This document shows positions 52,069 to 60,756 of a stretch of 64,000 nt of DNA, one piece after another (the first letter of the stretch is position 1; each line of letters opens with the position of its first letter). The notes under the pieces were generated by a model that was given only the letters and a program-made list of their open reading frames with translations, was not told the origin of the DNA and did no database searches. The translations under genes were made by a program, and so were the position numbers. The stretch is from Tildeniella nuda ZEHNDER 1965/U140 (GTDB lineage: Bacteria; Cyanobacteriota; Cyanobacteriia; Leptolyngbyales; Leptolyngbyaceae). The DNA lies in NCBI GenBank assembly GCA_019358895.1, contig JAHHIG010000001.1:660427-724426 (forward strand). The letters run 5' to 3'.

Positions 52069-54300
52069 CTAAACAGTTGGGTGAAACGGTAGCGCAATGG
52101 TGAACCGTGCACCCTGATTGGGGCTGGATTCTAACGTGACCGTTCCACCATGCAATTCTGCCAGTTTGCGTGTAATGACCAGTCCTAAGCCTGTTCCTTG
52201 ATGGTTGCGGGCAAGTGAACTATCAATTTGGGAGAATGGCGAGAAGAGTTTTTGCTGATTGGCGGCATCAATGCCAATGCCCGTATCCCAGACTAGGAAG
52301 CGAATCATCTCTAGCGCGCGATCGCCGCATGGAGATAGTTGCTCTGGCAGTTCTGCTTCGATCGCATGGTTGACGCAGCGCGGTAATGGTTGTCGATACA
52401 CCTTCAGCCCAATCGTGCCTTCCTGAGTAAATTTGATGGCATTAGCTAACAGGTTAAGCAACATTTGCTTGAGTCGCCTGGGATCAGCAACGACCCAGTC
52501 AACGCTCGAATCAAGGTCAACATCGATTTTGAGTCCCTGATTGAGCGCTCGTTCTCGAATGAGGCTCATCACGCCTTCGCAAACATCCGGTACGAAGATT
52601 GCCTGTCGGTCTAGCTCCAGGCGATCGGCTTCGAGACGTGACAGGTCTAAAATGTCGTTGATCAGGTCGAGCAAATGCTGTCCACTGTCGTGAATCCGCT
52701 CGACATAATCGTTTTGCTTCGGATTGAGTTCGCCAAAAAAGCCTTGCAAAAGGACGTTTGAGAACCCCAAAACGGCAGTTAGCGGCGTTCGCAATTCATG
52801 GCTAGTCGTTGCGATGAATTCTTGCTTGACACGGGTAGTTTCGGTCAACTGTTGGTTTTGCGTTTCTAAAAGCTGCCACTGTTGCTTCAGTTCTGTGACA
52901 TCACGGCTGACCCCAATCACTCGCTGGACAGCACCTGACGGCGCTGTAATGGGTGTGTAGACCGTTTCAAAAACTCTGCTACCCTCAGCTAAAAGCAGTT
53001 CATGGTCAACAAAGACTTTTTCACCTGTGTCGAAGGCGCGCTGGATGGTTGCGTCGAGTCTTTCAGCCGCCTCGCCAAACAGTTCTTGATTTGTTTTGCC
53101 CACGATCGCCTCTGGAGCCAACTCCAGCATTGTGCTACCCGCAGGATTCATCGATAAACAGCGCAAGCTAGAGTCGTACTCGATAAACACATCCGTTAAC
53201 GTTTCGAGAAACGAGCGAAAGTAATCACTGCTGACGCGCAGGTCATGCTGTTGAGCATGGAGTTCAGACTGACGTAGCGCGATCGCGCATTGGCTAGACA
53301 CCTGTTCGATAAGCGCGATTTCGTTTGGTTCAAAGGTACGGGCTTGGCTACAGCAGACAGCAAGGATACCGAGCCATGCCTGATGATCTCTGATGGGTCT
53401 AAAAACATTGCCTTCAATGAAGAGCAATTGAGTGATGGCAGCCGTTGGCTCACCTGCTAACGCGAGTACGTGCTCATCGTGGCGCTGGTGTGAAGACAGG
53501 TTGCTGAAATGAGACGTGCGATCGATGTCTTGTTTTAAATCGGTTTGCTGTCGCTCGCAGCCGTCCGCTACAGCTAAGCTCTGTGGCGAGAATGATTGCC
53601 CTTGTAGGGACGGTAGGGGTGGCATGGCATCCCTGACGTATTCATGGCGGACAGTGAGACAATCTTTCTCAGCGTTCATCAGGCTAATGAAGCAGCGATC
53701 GGCGTTGAGTGCCTGGGTTAGTCCTTTCACCGCTGCTTGTAGTACCGGGTCGGCATCTAAATGCTGACGTAGAGTTTCGGTCAAATGATGCACCAGTTGC
53801 TCAAATTTGAGTGCTTGTACCCGCGATCGCGTCCGCTCACTTACCTGGTCTTCCAGTTCCCGAGCATACTGCTGCCTTTCCTGTTCTATTAAGCGGCGAT
53901 CGGTGTTGTTCGTGATGAAGCTTAGAATCACCGCATCGCCTGTTTCTGGATCATCCACTAGAGAGAGTTTGACCTCAACCCAAACGATGTCACCATCACA
54001 CCGTCGGTAGCGCTTTTGCAAAACTTGCTGGCGCTGCCCCTGATCCAGCATTTGCTGCACTACCCTGACCTCAGCCGCAAAATCTTCAGGGTGAGAAATG
54101 GCGCGATTGTCGAGACGGCGCAGTTGCGCTTCTGTATAGCCTATAAGTTTGCAGAATGCTGGATTGGCGTACGTAATACCGCCATCGAGACCAAGTTGGA
54201 GAATGCCAATTGGCGCTTGGTGGGCGAGGGCTTCAGAGAGGATGGTCTGACGTGGCACAGACTTATGGTGAAAAGGGCAATGAACTTTGCAGTTGAGCAC
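52069..54300 (-). CDS. PAS/GAF/PAS sensor histidine kinase
   Basis: 743 residues, soluble. Domains in order: PAS (APIGILQLGLDGGITYANPA), GAF (TQALNADRCFISLMN), a second PAS (SLRCLSMNPAGSTMLELAPE), HisKA with the His in TTSHELRTPL, and HATPase_c with NLLANAIKF, DTGIGID and GTGLGLVI. No receiver domain, and no regulator gene is adjacent. The GTG at 54300 is the annotated start. Confidence 0.93.
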   Translation of the reverse strand: MLNCKVHCPFHHKSVPRQTILSEALAHQAPIGILQLGLDGGITYANPAFCKLIGYTEAQLRRLDNRAISHPEDFAAEVRVVQQMLDQGQRQQVLQKRYRRCDGDIVWVEVKLSLVDDPETGDAVILSFITNNTDRRLIEQERQQYARELEDQVSERTRSRVQALKFEQLVHHLTETLRQHLDADPVLQAAVKGLTQALNADRCFISLMNAEKDCLTVRHEYVRDAMPPLPSLQGQSFSPQSLAVADGCERQQTDLKQDIDRTSHFSNLSSHQRHDEHVLALAGEPTAAITQLLFIEGNVFRPIRDHQAWLGILAVCCSQARTFEPNEIALIEQVSSQCAIALRQSELHAQQHDLRVSSDYFRSFLETLTDVFIEYDSSLRCLSMNPAGSTMLELAPEAIVGKTNQELFGEAAERLDATIQRAFDTGEKVFVDHELLLAEGSRVFETVYTPITAPSGAVQRVIGVSRDVTELKQQWQLLETQNQQLTETTRVKQEFIATTSHELRTPLTAVLGFSNVLLQGFFGELNPKQNDYVERIHDSGQHLLDLINDILDLSRLEADRLELDRQAIFVPDVCEGVMSLIRERALNQGLKIDVDLDSSVDWVVADPRRLKQMLLNLLANAIKFTQEGTIGLKVYRQPLPRCVNHAIEAELPEQLSPCGDRALEMIRFLVWDTGIGIDAANQQKLFSPFSQIDSSLARNHQGTGLGLVITRKLAELHGGTVTLESSPNQGARFTIALPFHPTV

Positions 54301-54611
54301 ACACGAGGCTAAGGCAAGGGACTAACTCCCTTGTTGCACAGTGCTCAAGAGCAGCCTCTCAGTACAAATGGCAGCAGCTATAAAATCGCCCCAAAAGCTA
54401 AGCACTGCGATCGCGCTCGTCACGATAGCAAACGCTGCCGCAGCAATTTGACTACTCACTAGTGTTCCCCTGAGAGTCGTTAGTTGACCACGTGCGCGTT
54501 TTGTAATGGGTTACCTAGCCGTGTAATCGGTTACTGAGCCGTCAGCCATCAGCTTTAAAGTCTGTGCTGACCGCTGACCGCTGACCGCTACCTGCTGAAA
54601 GCTAACCACAC
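54301..54611. other. Spacer with heptamer repeats
   Basis: Upstream region of the PAS kinase and downstream of hpt. It includes a GCTGACC heptamer run near 54570-54590 of the same TCAGC type seen at 24150, 34230 and 60300. No gene seen. Confidence 0.5.
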
Positions 54612-55574
54612 TCAAGCTAATAAGCAAGCGATCGGAAACATTACATACTCCAGGAAAAATAGCTTCCAGATGAACTGATAGTAACGGCTGATCGATGCTT
54701 GGCTTGTAAGGTCTACTTGAGTACTGCGTAACCACAGCAAGCCGAATGCTATGAGATGGGAGACCACTAGAAACAGATGATTGGTGCCAGGAAGTCCTGC
54801 TAGCCCCGCCAAAACCATACCCAAATAGCAGCTTGTAATGACCCAGAGCGCAAGGTGAAAGACCGTCCGTTGCCCCAACCGCAGTGTGAAGGTGGTGATG
54901 TTGTAGCGACGATCGCCCTCTATATCTGGAATATCTTTGAAGATGGCGATCGCAAAGGTAAAGACCAGTACAAAGAGTGTGAGTGCCCAAACGGCTGGCG
55001 GAATGGCTAATCTGCCCTGGAAGTGGAGAAAAAGCCCCAGATTGACGACGACTCCCCGCACTGTGAAAATACACAGCGATGCCCAGACGGGAAAGCGCTT
55101 GAGTCGAAGCGGCGGCAGGGAATACGCTGTACCAATCAGTAGACTGATGCCGATCGTTGCCAGCAAGAATGATCCCTGCAAAACTGCCATCGAGAGTGCC
55201 AGCAACCCTGCGATCGCGACGACTACAACGCCCTGCTGCTGAGAGAATTCCCCCGATGCCAGCGGCAAATGAGGCTTGTTGATGCGATCGATCCCCACAT
55301 CTTCTAGCTGGTTCAACCCGACGATATAAACGTTGCCGCAGAGACACGCCAGCAGTGGCGGCAGAAGCGATGATAGGGCACCTGCGATCGACCATTCTCC
55401 GCGACCTGCCATCGCTATCAAATACAACCCCAACACACTCAAGCTAGTGCCGATAATGGTGTGTGGACGAGCAAACTTCCAGAACGCGTAGAGTCCCGGA
55501 GCATGGCGTTGAAGCAGCCCATTTTGCTTAAGCTGAGGGGAGGGAAAAGGGTTTTTTGAGACAATACGGCTCAT
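54612..55574 (-). CDS. hpt: Homogentisate phytyltransferase (tocopherol biosynthesis)
   Basis: 320 residues of an integral-membrane UbiA-type prenyltransferase with eight or nine helices. The first aspartate motif NQLEDVGIDRINKPHLPLAS and the second, KDIPDIEGDRRYNI, bind Mg-diphosphate. The sequence follows the Slr1736/VTE2 pattern (FARPHTIIGTSLSVLGLY). It joins phytyl diphosphate to homogentisate in the thylakoid or inner membrane, the committed step to vitamin E. ATG at 55574. Confidence 0.92.
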   Translation of the reverse strand: MSRIVSKNPFPSPQLKQNGLLQRHAPGLYAFWKFARPHTIIGTSLSVLGLYLIAMAGRGEWSIAGALSSLLPPLLACLCGNVYIVGLNQLEDVGIDRINKPHLPLASGEFSQQQGVVVVAIAGLLALSMAVLQGSFLLATIGISLLIGTAYSLPPLRLKRFPVWASLCIFTVRGVVVNLGLFLHFQGRLAIPPAVWALTLFVLVFTFAIAIFKDIPDIEGDRRYNITTFTLRLGQRTVFHLALWVITSCYLGMVLAGLAGLPGTNHLFLVVSHLIAFGLLWLRSTQVDLTSQASISRYYQFIWKLFFLEYVMFPIACLLA

Positions 55575-55791
55575 GTGTACCTTTGAAACAAGAGACTCTA
55601 GACTCTGGACTTTAGACGTTTCGCCCCCTAAAGTCTAGTAGCTTGAGTGGGGCAACACTGGTATCAAGGAGCCAGATGGTTGGCTCAACCCATCTCACGC
55701 TTTCCTCCTCACGTTTGACGGCGACTCTGTACGGGTGGATAATTCCCATAACCAAACCCATGTGCATTCCCCAAGCTTCTTTTCTTCCGCC

Positions 55792-56733
55792 ATGAAAAGT
55801 TCTATCCGCTCACTGCAAGCCCCCGACCTGGCTGAAGCTGACCACATTTTTCGGCTGGCATTTGGCACCTTTATCGGTCTGCCTGAACCCACTCAATTTG
55901 GTGGCGATGCCAGCTATATTGCAGCGCGGTGGAGGACGAACGCGATCGGTGCGTTTGCGGCTGAGACAGAGGGCAAATTGATTGGGTCAAATTTGGCAAC
56001 GTCTTGGGGTAGTTTTGGTTTCTTTGGACCATTGAGTGTCCATCCTGATTGGTGGAATCAGGGCATTGCGAAACAGTTGGTTGCCGCTGTTGTGGAGCAA
56101 TTTGAGCATTGGGGTACGCAGCAGGTTGGTTTATTCACTTTCCCCAACAGCCCCAAGCATCATGCTCTGTATCAAAAGTTTGGCTTCTATCCTCAATACC
56201 TGACTGCTGTCATGGCAAAGGCAGTTGCACCGATCGCGTTGCCGTCCTCAGCCTCGCGCTATTCCCAATTAAGCGAAGCAGACCAGTCTCAAGCATTGAG
56301 CGCCAGTCGTGCCCTCGCCAATACGATTTTTGCAGGCTTAGATCTATCCACCGAAATTGTGGCTGTTCAAGCGCAAAGCCTGGGCGATACGGTTTTGCTG
56401 TGGGACGACGACGAACTGGCTGGGTTTGCGCTGTGTCACTATGGCGCTGGCACAGAGGCGGGTAGCGATACCTGCTACGTGAAGTTTGGGGCGGTACGAT
56501 CGCGCCCTCAAGCAGGAACCCAATTCGCGCAGCTACTCAGCTTGTGTGAAGCCCTGGCAGCGAGTCAAGGCATGACGCGGTTGCTTGCTGGCGTAAATAC
56601 CAGCCGTCAAGAGGCATACTGCCGCATGATTGCCCTTGGCTTTCGCACTGAAATTACAGGCGTAGCGATGCAAAAACCGAACGAGCCTGGTTACAACCGC
56701 CCCGATGTGTTCGCGCTTGATGACTGGCGCTGA
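55792..56733 (+). CDS. Tandem GNAT acetyltransferase
   Basis: About 313 residues with two GNAT-like folds. The N-terminal one has FGPLSVHPDWWNQGIAKQLV, the acetyl-CoA-binding loop, and HHALYQKFGFYPQY. The C-terminal one is degenerate but ends with TSRQEAYCRMIALGFRTEIT, a typical GNAT C-terminal helix. Substrate unknown. ATG 55792 is used; a GTG at 55735 would add 19 unsupported residues. It probably forms an operon with the peptidase gene 12 bp downstream. Confidence 0.85.
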   Translation: MKSSIRSLQAPDLAEADHIFRLAFGTFIGLPEPTQFGGDASYIAARWRTNAIGAFAAETEGKLIGSNLATSWGSFGFFGPLSVHPDWWNQGIAKQLVAAVVEQFEHWGTQQVGLFTFPNSPKHHALYQKFGFYPQYLTAVMAKAVAPIALPSSASRYSQLSEADQSQALSASRALANTIFAGLDLSTEIVAVQAQSLGDTVLLWDDDELAGFALCHYGAGTEAGSDTCYVKFGAVRSRPQAGTQFAQLLSLCEALAASQGMTRLLAGVNTSRQEAYCRMIALGFRTEITGVAMQKPNEPGYNRPDVFALDDWR

Positions 56734-56745
56734 ACAATTTTATTC

Positions 56746-57630
56746 TTGACTCCATTGCCTCTTAAAGCACGTCTCCAGGATCATCTCAGCCAAATTGCCC
56801 GCGATCGCGACCCGTATTTGGCGACAGCAGGTCATTTTTTTGTGCGTGAATACATCCGGGCACAGTTAGCGCAGTGGGGCACTGTTGACACCCATGCGTT
56901 TCAAGCGCAGGGCAAAGTATTTCAGAATTTGATTTTGAATTTGCCTGCTCGATCGGAGAGTGACAAGCCACGATTCTTTCTGGGAAAGTCTTCGCCAACG
57001 CCGAAACCACCGATTCTGATTGGTGCTCATTACGATGCTGTACCGGGTTCACCAGGAGCCGATGACAATGCCACTGGAGTCGCAGTGCTGCTAGAGATGG
57101 CGCGGCTGTTTACCAGCGAACCTGCACGCTACCCCATTCGCCTGGTGGCGTTTGACCTGGAAGAAACGAGCTACGATCGCGCAGGCAGCACCCATTATGC
57201 CAACTCGCTTCAGCAGGAGCCGTTACGCCTCATGCTGTCTCTAGAAATGCTGGGCTATTGCGACCAAACACCTGGTTCGCAGCAGTACCCAACCGGATTG
57301 CGATCGTTCTACCCCGATCGCGGCAATTTTATTGGCTTGATTGGCAACATCCGCACGATTCCCGATTTGCTCCGTCTCAACCATCATGTGCGGCACCACG
57401 TCCCCTGCGAATGGTTGCCTGCTGGCGCACGGGGACTCATCGTGCCTGAAACTCGTCGCAGCGACCATGCCGTCTTTTGGGATCGAGGCTATCGAGCGCT
57501 GATGGTGACAGACACCTCTTTTCTTCGCAACCCGCACTATCACAAACCGAGCGATCGGCTGGAAACGTTAGATCTCGATTTCTTGACGAAAGTGTGTTGC
57601 GGCTTGATGCACGGTCTTCAGCAGTTGTAA
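56746..57630 (+). CDS. M28-family zinc aminopeptidase-like protein
   Basis: 294 residues. The zinc ligands are visible: His in GAHYDAVPGSPGADDNATG with its following Asp, the Glu pair in FDLEETSYDRAGS, and the late His in NPHYHKPSDRLETLD. No signal peptide, so cytoplasmic. The only reasonable start is a TTG at 56746. Closely follows the GNAT gene. Confidence 0.9.
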   Translation: MTPLPLKARLQDHLSQIARDRDPYLATAGHFFVREYIRAQLAQWGTVDTHAFQAQGKVFQNLILNLPARSESDKPRFFLGKSSPTPKPPILIGAHYDAVPGSPGADDNATGVAVLLEMARLFTSEPARYPIRLVAFDLEETSYDRAGSTHYANSLQQEPLRLMLSLEMLGYCDQTPGSQQYPTGLRSFYPDRGNFIGLIGNIRTIPDLLRLNHHVRHHVPCEWLPAGARGLIVPETRRSDHAVFWDRGYRALMVTDTSFLRNPHYHKPSDRLETLDLDFLTKVCCGLMHGLQQL

Positions 57631-58033
57631 TCATTTAGCCAACGTTTCGAGGCTAGAAAACTTGATGCAAAAGAGCCGCAAAGACTATCCTCGTTGTTAA
57701 AAACTGGTTAGTCTGAACTGCAATGAGAGCATACTAACGCCTCCATGTTTTGAGCGCTTCCGGATGCCAACGTTAGTTTAAAATCATCATTTGGAGGCTA
57801 TTTATAGTATCCGCTTTTCGTGAGATTAGAACGTATTCAAGCAGCGATTCGTGAGGTAAACTGGGCAATTTCTCTAGAAGTGCTCTGTCAGTAAAGAGAG
57901 CCTGTGTATGACTTTGACGATCCTTGCAGCACAGATGTTTCCTAAACGTATTGTTGTTGAAATTCCGAGAAATTATTGACACCGTTTCTGCTTTTTAGAG
58001 TTATCGTGGAGAAACAGTGTTGGGGGAGAGGTC
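57631..58033. other. Spacer without a recognised gene
   Basis: 403 bp upstream of the lipoprotein gene. A 69-residue minus-strand frame (57773-57982) has no family feel. TGGGGGAGAGG just before 58034 is a strong ribosome-binding site. Confidence 0.4.
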
Positions 58034-58789
58034 ATGCGTAAACTTGTGTTCATCGGACTTGCTGGAGCGATCGCGTTGACCGTTGCCAGTTGCTCATCCG
58101 ATTCGGGTGGTGATGTCGCTACTTCCCCATCGCCGATTGCGTCAGCCCCCGTTCAAAAACCTGCTACCAGCCAGCCGTTCGGTGCGAAAGCCGCAGCTCC
58201 GCTAGTGGCGCAAAAACCGCCTGCTGGTGATACGATCCCTGGCTTAATTCAATCAACCAACGGTGACGAACGGGCAAAGCAAGTACAGGCAAGCATTGAT
58301 GGTCAGAAAGGGAAAGACCCGTTTGCAGGCTTGCCGCCAAAGCTGCAACAGCCCCGTACCGCTGTGAATCGCCAAAATGTGCCAACGGTCAGTCAACTGC
58401 CAGCGAACCCCAGAGTGAGTAACCCCCGACCAACCTCCTCCCGACCAACAACGACTGCTTTTAACCCCAGAACGCCTCTGCCTCCCCAGGGAAATTCAAG
58501 CGTTCCAGTCATCAAAACCCTGCCACCGCTGCCATCTGCGAATTTAGCAAATGCAGTCGAAGTGAGTGGTGTTGTAATGGTGGGTGGGGTTGCTCAGGCG
58601 ATCGTCAGGGCACCGAACGAAGAAACCAGCCGCTACGTCCGGGTTGGACAACGCCTTTCTAATGGACAGGTGCTTGTCAAGCGCATTGAGATGAACTCTG
58701 GGTCTGACCCAACGGTCATTCTTGAAGAAAATGGTGTCGAAGTTTCGAGAGCCGTTGGTACAACGGTGGCAGCGAATAGACCTGCCTGA
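58034..58789 (+). CDS. Lipoprotein with a PilP-like C-terminal domain
   Basis: 251 residues. A lipoprotein signal peptide (MRKLVFIGLAGAIALTVASC, lipobox Cys20) is followed by a long Pro/Ala/Thr/Gln-rich disordered region (about 25-175). A compact C-terminal domain, VEVSGVVMVGGVAQAIVRAP and then VRVGQRLSNGQVLVKRIEM, resembles the beta-domain of PilP-type pilus lipoproteins. That suggests an envelope role, perhaps with type IV pili, but no pilus genes are adjacent. Confidence 0.65.
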   Translation: MRKLVFIGLAGAIALTVASCSSDSGGDVATSPSPIASAPVQKPATSQPFGAKAAAPLVAQKPPAGDTIPGLIQSTNGDERAKQVQASIDGQKGKDPFAGLPPKLQQPRTAVNRQNVPTVSQLPANPRVSNPRPTSSRPTTTAFNPRTPLPPQGNSSVPVIKTLPPLPSANLANAVEVSGVVMVGGVAQAIVRAPNEETSRYVRVGQRLSNGQVLVKRIEMNSGSDPTVILEENGVEVSRAVGTTVAANRPA

Positions 58790-58894
58790 CGGTTGTTAGC
58801 AAAAATTTGCAACGAGTAAAAGCCACTTCAATTCGATCAGCGCTAGAGTTAGAGCAATACTTTTAACGGTCGATTTGCATCCGGAGCTGTGCTC

Positions 58895-59566
58895 ATGACA
58901 CACGCTACCTTCAGCCAGCAGCCTTGGAGTTTCTTCGGTGTAGATCCGCTCAATCTGGTCTTTGCACCCAGCCAGCAGCCCAATCCTCAAGTAACGCAGG
59001 ATGCCGATCTGCTCCGCTTGTTTAACTTTGTGCCGGGGCTGCAAGAACTGCTTATGCTACGGCAGGTTCATGCTCTGGAACACGCTACCGTGTGGGTCTT
59101 AAGTAGCCGGGTCAGACAGCGCCAGTTTGCGGCTATGGGTAGCCCGCCCGATAACGAACGGCTCGGCGGCATGTCTACCGATCGCGGCTTTTACCTCTAC
59201 GGACAAGTAGATACGACAGTATTGCACCATGCCGTTCAGGTAGCGTTACAGCGGCTGACTGCTGGTGAATGGTATTTGGCAGTGCATCCTCGCTGTGGCA
59301 CCAACGTGTCGGTGGGGCTGCTGCTCACCGCTGGCTTGGCTTTGGGTGCTGCTGCTTTGCTCCCGCGCGGACCGATCGAACAGTTTGTTGGGTTAGGTCT
59401 TGCCGCTGCCACTGCCGCCCATCTCACACCTGACTTTGGCAGCCTCGCTCAGCAATACATTACAACCGCTATTCCCTTCAATCTGGCAATCGATCGCCTC
59501 ATCGCCAGCCAGGATGCCCTTGGTCGTCCCGCACATTTCGTGCAGGTACGTTGGCAAGAGGTGTGA
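58895..59566 (+). CDS. Conserved cyanobacterial protein, DUF6391-like
   Basis: About 223 residues. The motif LRQVHALEHATVWVLSSRVR and later GGMSTDRGFYLYGQVDT and AVHPRCGTNVSVGLLLTAGL, followed by one or two hydrophobic helices, fits DUF6391. The HALEHA motif could bind metal. Function unknown. ATG 58895 is used; a GTG two codons upstream is possible. Confidence 0.7.
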   Translation: MTHATFSQQPWSFFGVDPLNLVFAPSQQPNPQVTQDADLLRLFNFVPGLQELLMLRQVHALEHATVWVLSSRVRQRQFAAMGSPPDNERLGGMSTDRGFYLYGQVDTTVLHHAVQVALQRLTAGEWYLAVHPRCGTNVSVGLLLTAGLALGAAALLPRGPIEQFVGLGLAAATAAHLTPDFGSLAQQYITTAIPFNLAIDRLIASQDALGRPAHFVQVRWQEV

Positions 59567-59628
59567 GAAAGGCTAAAAGCTATGAGGAAGGCTAAAGGAC
59601 TACGTATGAAGGCTAAAAGATTTACTTA

Positions 59629-59774
59629 ACGCGATGTGCGACTTTCCTAAAATACCTGCCAAAACTGCCCTCACCCTAGCCCTCTCCCGATGGGAGAGGG
59701 AACCGGAACGGTCTGGAAGCCCTTCTCCCTAGGGAGAAGGGTGGGGATGAGGGCGAATTAGTTGCACATCGCGT
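59629..59774. mobile_element. 146-bp MITE, copy 2
   Basis: Inverted relative to copy 1 (14823-14968) and nearly identical, with the same ACGCGATGTGC / GCACATCGCGT ends. It is flanked by TACTTA on both sides (59623-59628 and 59775-59780). It is inserted within AAGGCTAAAA-type short repeats that precede the end of larB. Confidence 0.88.
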
Positions 59775-59784
59775 TACTTATCCT

Positions 59785-60669
59785 TTATCCTTCAGCCTTT
59801 AGCCTTTCTTGCAGTCTGCTGGCGGTTCGCAAAATCTGTCCTGCCAGAATTGCTGCGCCAAAACCATTGTCGATGTTAACAACCCCAACTCCAGCAGCAC
59901 AGGAATTCAACATCGTCAGCAGGGGGGCTAATCCATTGAAACTGGCTCCATAGCCAATGCTGGTTGGCACAGCGATGACAGGGCAGTCTGCCAGTCCAGC
60001 GACGACACTGGGCAATGCGCCTTCCATGCCAGCGACAACAATCAGTACATCGGCTTCAACGATCGCCCAGCGGTTTTCGAGCAGCCGATGGATGCCTGAC
60101 ACACCCACATCCCACAGGCGGTTGACCTTAAACCCACATAGCTCAGCGGTGACCGCCGCTTCTTCAGCAACAGGCAGATCGGCAGTGCCTGCGGAGAGGA
60201 TGCTAATGGTGCCGGGATGGGGAGTGGGGAGTGGGGAGTGGGGAGTGGGGAGTGAGGATAAAGGAGTAGGAGGATCAGGCTGATTACCGCTGACGGCTGA
60301 CGGCTCACCGCTGACGGCTGATGGCTGATCCCTCTTTAACGCACAAATTCTCGCTGTTGCGTAGTACTCCACATCCGGCACTTTTGCTTTTAGCTGGGTA
60401 TAAACGTCTGGCTCAATGCGAGTTGCCATCACAACAGCGGCACGATCGCGCATGACCTCCATAATTTGGGCAATCTGGTCTGGGGTTTTACCCAAGCCCC
60501 AGATGAATTCAGGAAAGCCAGTGCGAATAGCGCGGTGATGGTCGATGCGAGCAAAATCTTCAACCGTTTCAAAATTCAGGTTTTTGAGTTTGTCGAAGGC
60601 AACGTCTGGAGTCAGTTCACCAGCGGCAACGGCGTGAAGGAGATGCTTGAGTTGGTCGGGTTGGGTCAT
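59785..60669 (-). CDS. larB: LarB-like nickel-pincer cofactor biosynthesis protein
   Basis: LarB carboxylates and hydrolyses nicotinic acid adenine dinucleotide in making the nickel-pincer cofactor of lactate racemase. The PurE-like C-terminal domain is clear: TISILSAGTADLPVAEEAAV, VVAGMEGALPSVVAGL and VPTSIGYGASFNG. Between the N-terminal domain (..ATARICALKRD) and this domain lie about 40 residues encoded by short repeats (PSAVSGEPSAVSG, SPLPTPHSPLPTPH). The C-terminus and stop also lie in repeat sequence. ATG 60669. No larC, larE or larA is visible. Confidence 0.9.
   Translation of the reverse strand: MTQPDQLKHLLHAVAAGELTPDVAFDKLKNLNFETVEDFARIDHHRAIRTGFPEFIWGLGKTPDQIAQIMEVMRDRAAVVMATRIEPDVYTQLKAKVPDVEYYATARICALKRDQPSAVSGEPSAVSGNQPDPPTPLSSLPTPHSPLPTPHPGTISILSAGTADLPVAEEAAVTAELCGFKVNRLWDVGVSGIHRLLENRWAIVEADVLIVVAGMEGALPSVVAGLADCPVIAVPTSIGYGASFNGLAPLLTMLNSCAAGVGVVNIDNGFGAAILAGQILRTASRLQERLKAEG
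60208..60335. repeat. Heptamer repeats inside larB
   Basis: Five perfect 7-bp units of GGGGAGT (about 60221-60256) and several GCTGACG-type units (60287-60330) are translated in frame on the minus strand. Similar GGGAGTA heptamers occupy the larB upstream spacer (60670-60770). Confidence 0.9.
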
Positions 60670-60756
60670 TGGTAGAGAGGAGTGAGGGGAGAGGAGTGAG
60701 GAGATTGGGGAGAGGAGCAAGAGGAAAAGCGTTTCCTACTCCCTATTCCCCACTCC

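Noticed and set aside
51586..52092. 168-residue plus-strand frame with long GRGGRG repeat
   Set aside because: It begins inside the beta-glucosidase gene in another frame and is open only because of the 9-bp array.
54511..55395. 294-residue minus-strand frame inside hpt
   Set aside because: It is a shadow of the prenyltransferase gene. The product is Ser/Arg-rich without membrane helices or motifs, whereas the hpt frame carries both aspartate motifs.
57773..57982. 69-residue minus-strand frame in the spacer before the lipoprotein gene
   Set aside because: No ribosome-binding site, no family resemblance, isolated position.
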